Origin: Acidithiobacillus ferrivorans
Lineage (GTDB): Bacteria; Pseudomonadota; Gammaproteobacteria; Acidithiobacillales; Acidithiobacillaceae
Reading direction: 5' to 3'
Assembly (NCBI GenBank): GCA_018853935.1
Contig: JAAOMR010000125.1
Location: 1 to 50,350 of the forward strand
DNA: 50,350 nucleotides
Made by a program: the position numbers and the translations under genes. The notes below the pieces were generated by a model. The model searched no databases. It was given only the letters and a program-made list of their open reading frames with translations, and had not been told where the DNA came from. Each line of letters starts with the position of its first letter. Positions within the stretch are counted from its first letter, which is position 1. Shown piece after piece: positions 45,384 through 50,350 of this stretch.

Positions 45384-45773
45384 ATGCCTGAATCTGAAAA
45401 TACCCCCTACGCCCGCCTTGGTGGTGAAGAGGCCGTTCGCAAGCTGGTCAACCGGTTTTATGACCTGATGGATAGCGAGACGCTGTGGCAGACTCCGTTG
45501 CGGGATATTCACCCGAAAGATCTTTCCGCGTCCAGGGAGAAGCTCTTTTTGTTTCTGTCCGGCTGGCTGGGCGGGCCTGACCTGTATGTGCAGCGTTTCG
45601 GGCATCCCCGCTTACGGGCTCGGCATGGCTCTTTCCCGGTGGATGATCAGGCGCGGGATCAGTGGATGGCATGCATGCTTCGGGCCATGCACGACGTAGA
45701 GATAGAGCCGGAACTCTATGCCCACCTGCAGGGTGCCTTTCAGCGCACGGCTGATTTCATGCGGAATCGCTAG
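45384..45773 (+). CDS. Group II truncated haemoglobin
   Basis: The 129-residue protein has YARLGGEEAVRKLVNRFYDLM, LFLFLSGWLGGPDLYVQRFGHPRLRARH (split: LFLSGWLGGP, FGHPRLRARH) and the Trp of group II truncated haemoglobins. It binds haem through the His in RFGHP and may handle O2 or NO. It follows GGAG; TTG at 45381 is an alternative start. It overlaps the convergent MFS gene by four bases. Confidence 0.93.
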   Translation: MPESENTPYARLGGEEAVRKLVNRFYDLMDSETLWQTPLRDIHPKDLSASREKLFLFLSGWLGGPDLYVQRFGHPRLRARHGSFPVDDQARDQWMACMLRAMHDVEIEPELYAHLQGAFQRTADFMRNR

Positions 45774-47191
45774 GACTGTTGTGTTTTCTGCGCCGTTAAA
45801 TCATCGGGGTGGGCTGGCGCGGCACTTGGGGCTTGTAATCCATGCCCCATCAGCCAGCCGATCAGAATCCCGAGCAAGGCCATGGCCGACAGGGACGGAT
45901 AGCCGATAAACTGTACCAGCGGGCCACCTAGAAAGGTGCCAACTACTGTGGCCACGGCGCCGCTGGCATTAAAAAGACCCATTGCCGCGCCTTGGCTGAC
46001 GGGCGTTAACCGGGCTGTCAGGGTAGTTCCGGAGATACTCTGCAGTGGCCAGGCGATGACAATCAGGACAAAACCAGCCAGGGCGGTCAGCGTTTTGGGT
46101 ACGGGCAGGAAAAACACCAGAAGTAGTAGCCCAAATCCCCAAAAGCGGAGCATCAAAGACCAGCGATATACCCTTCCGGCGCCGAAACGTCCGGATAACT
46201 GCCCACCCACCGAATACAGCACTAAGGCAATGGCGGCGGCCATGGCGTAGACGCTGGAGGTCAGTGCCGGGGCTACGCTGTAAGCTTTCTGCATGGCCAC
46301 CGGAAAGTAGGCGAAGAACGCGGCGACCCCAAAGGCTACGGCAAACCAGGAAAGGAGAAAGCGACCAAAGCGAGTATGCAGGACGTCGCCCAATCGGCGC
46401 GCACCGGACAGGGAGAGGTGATGCGAAAAGCGCAGCAGGCCACCTCCCAGCAGTTCCGGGCGCCCGAAATTGGCGAGGAAGCGCCAGTCCAGATCGCGCC
46501 GCATGTGATCGCCCACATCCGCCGCCCACCCGTAATGTTTGGCCGCGGTAGGCAAGCCTTTGGCCCCTAACCAGATAGCGGGAATCAACGCCAGGGCCGA
46601 ACAGATCAGGCCCGCTTTGAAATTGCTGACGAAGATGCCCGCCAGCAAGAGCCCGCCGACCTGCCCGCCGCCGTTGAAAGTCTGCAACCAGCCCAGTCGG
46701 GGTTCCCACTCATTTTGCGGGTCAAACTCGACGATGAACAGGCTGGCCATAGTGGCCACGGCCGAGGTCCCTGCACCAGCGAGCAGAGAGAGTCCGCTCC
46801 AGGTGAAGATTCCCGGCAGAAAAGGCATGACTGCCAGTGCCAGCGACAGCACCAGAAAGCCACCGAAAAAAATGGGGCGATGCAGTTGCTTGCGGTCGGC
46901 CAGGATTCCCCACAGGGGTGAGGTCAGCAATCCGAGGTTGAAGCCGCCCATGACATAAGCGACCCAACTGAGATGATTGGTGAGAGCGACGATCATCAGG
47001 GGCAAGAGAATAGGCAGCAGCCCGGACGAGACAGCGCCCAACAGTGCATAGGCCAAAAACCAGACGGATACCCAGCGGTCGGGTTCCTTCAGGATGGCGC
47101 GCCAGCGATCCAGGTGTTCACGTGTCTCTTGAATGCGAGCGGCGATAGCCTTATCGCCCATGATGGTGCCGGGATTCCGGGTGTCTGCCAT
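45770..47191 (-). CDS. MFS transporter (12 TM)
   Basis: The 473-residue membrane protein begins with a 45-residue cytoplasmic segment and then about twelve hydrophobic helices, with GILADRKQLHRP after the second helix as the MFS A-loop motif. The start MADTRNPG has AGGAGAGG upstream. Substrate unknown; it may be a drug or organic-acid exporter. The 3' end overlaps the truncated haemoglobin gene. Confidence 0.9.
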   Translation of the reverse strand: MADTRNPGTIMGDKAIAARIQETREHLDRWRAILKEPDRWVSVWFLAYALLGAVSSGLLPILLPLMIVALTNHLSWVAYVMGGFNLGLLTSPLWGILADRKQLHRPIFFGGFLVLSLALAVMPFLPGIFTWSGLSLLAGAGTSAVATMASLFIVEFDPQNEWEPRLGWLQTFNGGGQVGGLLLAGIFVSNFKAGLICSALALIPAIWLGAKGLPTAAKHYGWAADVGDHMRRDLDWRFLANFGRPELLGGGLLRFSHHLSLSGARRLGDVLHTRFGRFLLSWFAVAFGVAAFFAYFPVAMQKAYSVAPALTSSVYAMAAAIALVLYSVGGQLSGRFGAGRVYRWSLMLRFWGFGLLLLVFFLPVPKTLTALAGFVLIVIAWPLQSISGTTLTARLTPVSQGAAMGLFNASGAVATVVGTFLGGPLVQFIGYPSLSAMALLGILIGWLMGHGLQAPSAAPAHPDDLTAQKTQQS

Positions 47192-47407
47192 GACCTCTCC
47201 TGCTGTCGTTTGTCGGGCCGCCATTTACGATATCGTGCGAGGTATATAACTATCTGATAGGTCTTTGCTCTGTTGGTTCCCTGACAAATAATATGCCTTT
47301 GGATTTCGCAAGCATGGATTACCGTGGGCATGACGCAGTCGGGCGCGGATTTGCCCGTCTGCGTTCGCTACGTTATGGTAAAAATCAACAGCAGAGGGGA
47401 GTGATGT

Positions 47408-47977
47408 ATGGGCATGATTTTCCACGGGCTGACGACGAACCCCGAATGGTTATTACACCGGTTGATATATACCCTGCTGATTGTGGCGGGTAGCTTTCTG
47501 ATATTACGCTGGTATGGCAATGTAATTGTTCATCTTATGGACTTTCTTGGCAGACGACGGGCCATGTCACGCGGCTATGGCGTGATGCTCCAGAGAATCA
47601 CTACCTGGTTTCTCTGGCTCATTGTCTGGGTTGTCGTGCTGCGGGTCTGGGGTGTCGATGTCACTGCCATCTGGACCACTTTTGTCAGCTTACTGGCGGT
47701 GATCGGCGTCGGTATGCTGGCGGTATGGGCCATGGTCAGCAACATTACGGCACGCTTTTTTATCTGGTTCTGGCAGCCATTACAGTTGGGGCAACGTATC
47801 GAGATATTCCCGGAATCGCTGACCGGCGAGGTCATTGAAGAAAATCTCATGTTTACTGAATTACGTCAGGATGATGGAAAAATTGTGGTTATTCCTAACA
47901 ATCTCTTTTTCCAGCGCATTATTCGTCGTTTGCCCGATGTCGGAAAAGCCAATGCTGACGAGAAAATTGCGCCATGA
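47408..47977 (+). CDS. Small MscS-family mechanosensitive channel protein
   Basis: The 189-residue protein has about three hydrophobic segments (LLIVAGSFLIL, WFLWLIVWVVVLRVWG, LLAVIGVGMLAVWAM) and the MscS beta domain (LQLGQRIEI, EENLMFTELRQDDGKIVVIPNNLFF). It lacks a large N-terminal periplasmic part and the long C-terminal domain. GGGGAG precedes the ATG. It overlaps the next gene by four bases. Confidence 0.88.
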   Translation: MGMIFHGLTTNPEWLLHRLIYTLLIVAGSFLILRWYGNVIVHLMDFLGRRRAMSRGYGVMLQRITTWFLWLIVWVVVLRVWGVDVTAIWTTFVSLLAVIGVGMLAVWAMVSNITARFFIWFWQPLQLGQRIEIFPESLTGEVIEENLMFTELRQDDGKIVVIPNNLFFQRIIRRLPDVGKANADEKIAP

Positions 47978-48876
47978 ACGCCAACGGGCCTCCCGGTATT
48001 ATTTTCGGCGAATGCCTGATCGATGATTTTGGCGACGTGCAACGACTTGGCGGCGCGCCCTTCAATGTCGCGCAACACCTCCATGCGCTGGGGGTGGCGT
48101 CCGTCTTTGTCAGCAGGGTAGGGCGGGATGCCCCGGGGCAACGCATTTTGCAGCACATGCGGGACTGGGGGATGTCCATGGACGAAGTGACAGAAGATAC
48201 GTTGCTTCCTACTGGCCGGGTACGGGTGACGGTGGACGTCGGCCAGGGGCACCGCTTTGAAATTCTGCCGCATCAGGCCTACGACGCCATTTGTGCGCCC
48301 GCCAGCGTGATCGCCTCCATTCCCTGGCTCTATCACGGTAGCCTCGCCTTGCGGGAAGACGGGCCATCGCGGGCAACCTGGCGCCAGTTACGTGCCCGTG
48401 CCCAGTGGCGCTTTGTCGACGTCAATCTGCGCGATCCCTGGTGGAATCCGGAATTGCTGGCCGAACTCATACAGGGTTCATCTATACTGAAATGCAATGT
48501 GGAGGAACTGGAGCAGATCATTCGTACTTACGAATTGCCCCCTGCCTCGACCCTGCGGGAAGCGATGCAGACGGTAGCCCGGCATTTTCATGTGCAAGCC
48601 GTCTTGCTGACGCGTGGTGCTGCGGGTGCCGCTTATGGGGATGGGACCAATTTTTACGAGACGGAAGCGGTCTCCACCGTTATCCAGGATACCGTCGGTG
48701 CGGGAGACGCCTTTGCCGCAGGCTGGCTCTGGAGTCTGTTTCGTGGCGACGCCATCGCTCGGCGATTACAGCGGGCAGGGGAACTGGCAGCGGCCGTTTG
48801 TGCGTTATCCGGTGCCATACCGGATCAACCTGAGTTTTACCGAACCATAATGGCGCGCTGGATCAAGGAGGAGTAA
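47974..48876 (+). CDS. PfkB-family sugar kinase (fructokinase-like)
   Basis: The 300-residue kinase has the N-terminal GGAPFNVAQHLHALG motif and the C-terminal DTVGAGDAFAAGW motif with the catalytic Asp, as in fructokinases. Placed between a mechanosensitive channel and a sucrose-phosphate synthase, it likely phosphorylates fructose released in sucrose turnover. Its start overlaps the channel stop (ATGA). Confidence 0.93.
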   Translation: MNANGPPGIIFGECLIDDFGDVQRLGGAPFNVAQHLHALGVASVFVSRVGRDAPGQRILQHMRDWGMSMDEVTEDTLLPTGRVRVTVDVGQGHRFEILPHQAYDAICAPASVIASIPWLYHGSLALREDGPSRATWRQLRARAQWRFVDVNLRDPWWNPELLAELIQGSSILKCNVEELEQIIRTYELPPASTLREAMQTVARHFHVQAVLLTRGAAGAAYGDGTNFYETEAVSTVIQDTVGAGDAFAAGWLWSLFRGDAIARRLQRAGELAAAVCALSGAIPDQPEFYRTIMARWIKEE

Positions 48877-48877
48877 T

Positions 48878-50350
48878 TTGTCAGACCACCAGGGTCTTTA
48901 CATTCTGATGCTGAGTATCCACGGCCGCATTTGCGGAACTCCAGAACTCGGGGTCGATGCAGATACCGGCGGCCAGGTTGGCTATGTACTCGACGAAATG
49001 CAGGCGCTGGCGCGGGACCCGCGCGTCACCCGGATCGACCTCCTCACGCGGCGCTTTAGCGATCCCGGCACGAATCCCATTTACGGAGAAGCGCGCGAAC
49101 TATTGGCGTCCGGCGCGCAGATTATCCGTCTGCCTGCTGGTCCAGAGCATAAATATCTGCAAAAAGAGCGGCTCTGGGATTACCTGGATACCTTTGTGGA
49201 CGGCGCCCTGCAGTTTATCCGTAGTGAAAACTGTATTCCCGATATCATCCACAGCCACTATGCCGATGCGGGTTATGTAGGGGTACGTCTTTCCCGCCTG
49301 CTGGGTATCCCGCTTATTCACACCGGCCATTCCCTGGGGCGGGATAAACGGGAAAGACTGATCGCTGCTGGCCGTAAGGCGGAAAGTATCGACCGCCAAT
49401 TTCATTTTCCGCGACGCATTGCCGCCGAAGAATCCGTACTCAGTGAAGCATCCGTGGTCATGGCCAGCACCCGTCAGGAAGTGGACGAGCAGTATGGCCT
49501 GTACGAGAATGCCGCGCGGACGCATTTCAGGATCCTGCCGCCAGGTGTGGACTTGCGACGGTTTTCCCGGCCGGGTCGGCAGCGTTCCTCGCCGCTGCTG
49601 TCCGGCTTACGCCGTTTTTTGGAGGCGCCGCGCAAGCCCCCCATTCTGGCCATTGCCCGCCCCGATGAGCGTAAAAATTTTCAGCGCCTGGTTGAGGCCT
49701 ATGCCACTGATCCGGTTTTGCGGGAGCAGGCCAACCTGGTTCTGGTTATGGGCCAGCGTGACCGCTTTGGGCAACTCTCGTACGGGGCGAAAAGAGTGAT
49801 CCAGCGCGTACTGGATACCATTGACGATTACGACCTTTACGGGCAAATCGCCCTCCCCAAACATCACGAACCGGAAGACATTCCCGAATATTACCGCTAT
49901 GCGGCCATCTATAAGGGCGTTTTCGTCAATCCGGCACTGACTGAACCCTTTGGCCTGACCCTGCTGGAAGCGGCGGCCTCGGGTTTGCCGGTCGTCGCCA
50001 CCCGGCATGGTGGCCCGCAGGACATCATCCGCAACTGCCGCAATGGCATTCTGGTGGATCCGCTGAATATCGGGGAGATGCAAGACGCCCTCCGGCAAAT
50101 GCTTTTTGATCGCCAACGCTGGCAGCGTGCCAGCCGGGCAGGCTTGCTGGGGGTGCGCCGGGTCTATAGCTGGGATGCCCATGCGCGCCGTTATCTGGCA
50201 GAAGTGGAACGTATTCTCCGACGTCAGCGCAAACAGTTGCGGCGTGAATCCGCCGCCCGCCAAGGGATACGCCGCGCCTTACCGACGGCGGATCATCTGC
50301 TCATATCCGACATCGACAACACCCTGATTGGCGACCCGGCGGGGCTCGCC
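48878..50350 (+). CDS. Sucrose-phosphate synthase, 3' end beyond the window
   Basis: The open frame of 491 codons runs off the right edge. It has LGVDADTGGQVGYVLDEMQAL at the start, SHYADAG, HTGHSLGRDK, PEDIPEYYRYAAIYKGVFVNPALTEPFGLTLLEA (split: E-x7-E retaining motif), and at its end the HAD-phosphatase start SDIDNTL, so it appears to be a two-domain SPS with a sucrose-phosphate phosphatase part. The start is TTG at 48878, one base after the fructokinase stop, with AAGGAGG upstream and no earlier in-frame start. Confidence 0.92.
   Translation, partial: MSDHQGLYILMLSIHGRICGTPELGVDADTGGQVGYVLDEMQALARDPRVTRIDLLTRRFSDPGTNPIYGEARELLASGAQIIRLPAGPEHKYLQKERLWDYLDTFVDGALQFIRSENCIPDIIHSHYADAGYVGVRLSRLLGIPLIHTGHSLGRDKRERLIAAGRKAESIDRQFHFPRRIAAEESVLSEASVVMASTRQEVDEQYGLYENAARTHFRILPPGVDLRRFSRPGRQRSSPLLSGLRRFLEAPRKPPILAIARPDERKNFQRLVEAYATDPVLREQANLVLVMGQRDRFGQLSYGAKRVIQRVLDTIDDYDLYGQIALPKHHEPEDIPEYYRYAAIYKGVFVNPALTEPFGLTLLEAAASGLPVVATRHGGPQDIIRNCRNGILVDPLNIGEMQDALRQMLFDRQRWQRASRAGLLGVRRVYSWDAHARRYLAEVERILRRQRKQLRRESAARQGIRRALPTADHLLISDIDNTLIGDPAGLA

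Overview
The window is almost entirely one nitrogen-fixation (nif) island of a proteobacterium, with a short stretch of ordinary chromosome at the right end. It holds the Mo-nitrogenase genes nifHDK, cofactor genes nifE, N, X, B, Q, V, Fe-S supply genes nifU, nifS and two iscA-type genes, the fixABCX electron-bifurcation genes, DraT/DraG control and NifA. Gene order (nifHDK followed by two small 2Fe-2S ferredoxins, then nifENX; draT-draG-nifA divergent from nifH) and a sucrose-phosphate synthase locus alongside fit an acidophilic chemolithotroph of the Acidithiobacillus ferrooxidans group. That assignment is from memory of gene order, not from a database search.

Layout. 1-4490 (minus): fixA-fixB-fixC-fixX, a thioredoxin-like 2Fe-2S ferredoxin, a TPR-like protein and a gene cut by the window edge. 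4681-7517 (minus): an FAD amine-oxidase-like protein and a molybdate/tungstate-type binding protein. 7726-10148 (plus): AAA+ ATPase, a small unknown protein and a Rieske ferredoxin. 17999 down to 10174 (minus): iscA-nifU-nifS-nifV-cysE-nifW-SagB-rhodanese/ankyrin-FmdB-unknown. 28739 down to 18257 (minus): nifH-D-K-fdx-fdx-nifE-N-X-DUF269-DUF683-fdxB-nifQ-unknown, closed by a hairpin. 29200-33492 (plus): degenerate receiver protein, draT, a draG fused to a NifO/ArsC-like domain, nifA. 33755-42749 (plus): nifB-fdxN-iscA-unknown-TPR-LRV-nifZ-nifZ-like-nifS2-nifT-DUF6129-like-DegT-fdx-unknown-SIR2-Rrf2. 42802-50350: modD, aldehyde dehydrogenase, truncated haemoglobin, MFS transporter, MscS-like channel, PfkB sugar kinase and a sucrose-phosphate synthase that runs off the end.

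Regulation can be read directly. Six places carry the sigma-54 GG-N10-GC signature upstream of a first gene (fixA, AAA+ gene, iscA-nifUSV, nifH, receiver-draT-draG-nifA, nifB). Four of these regions also carry TGT-N10-ACA NifA upstream activator sequences 106-136 bp before the expected transcript start; the nifH/receiver intergenic region has two. A perfect IHF consensus lies between activator site and promoter of the nifU operon. NifA carries the C-x11-C-x19-C-x4-C signature of oxygen-sensitive NifA, and no nifL is present. nifA therefore probably autoregulates and senses redox state itself, with DraT/DraG switching NifH activity after translation.

The most interesting parts are the accessory genes: a receiver-like protein lacking its phospho-aspartate that heads the draT-draG-nifA operon, the DraG-NifO fusion, a DegT-family protein with Ser in place of the PLP lysine next to a ferredoxin and a SIR2-like protein, an AAA+/Rieske module with its own sigma-54 promoter, and two homologous TPR-like proteins in two separate nif operons. 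No flavodoxin, nifJ, nifL, tRNA, rRNA, insertion sequence or CRISPR array was seen.
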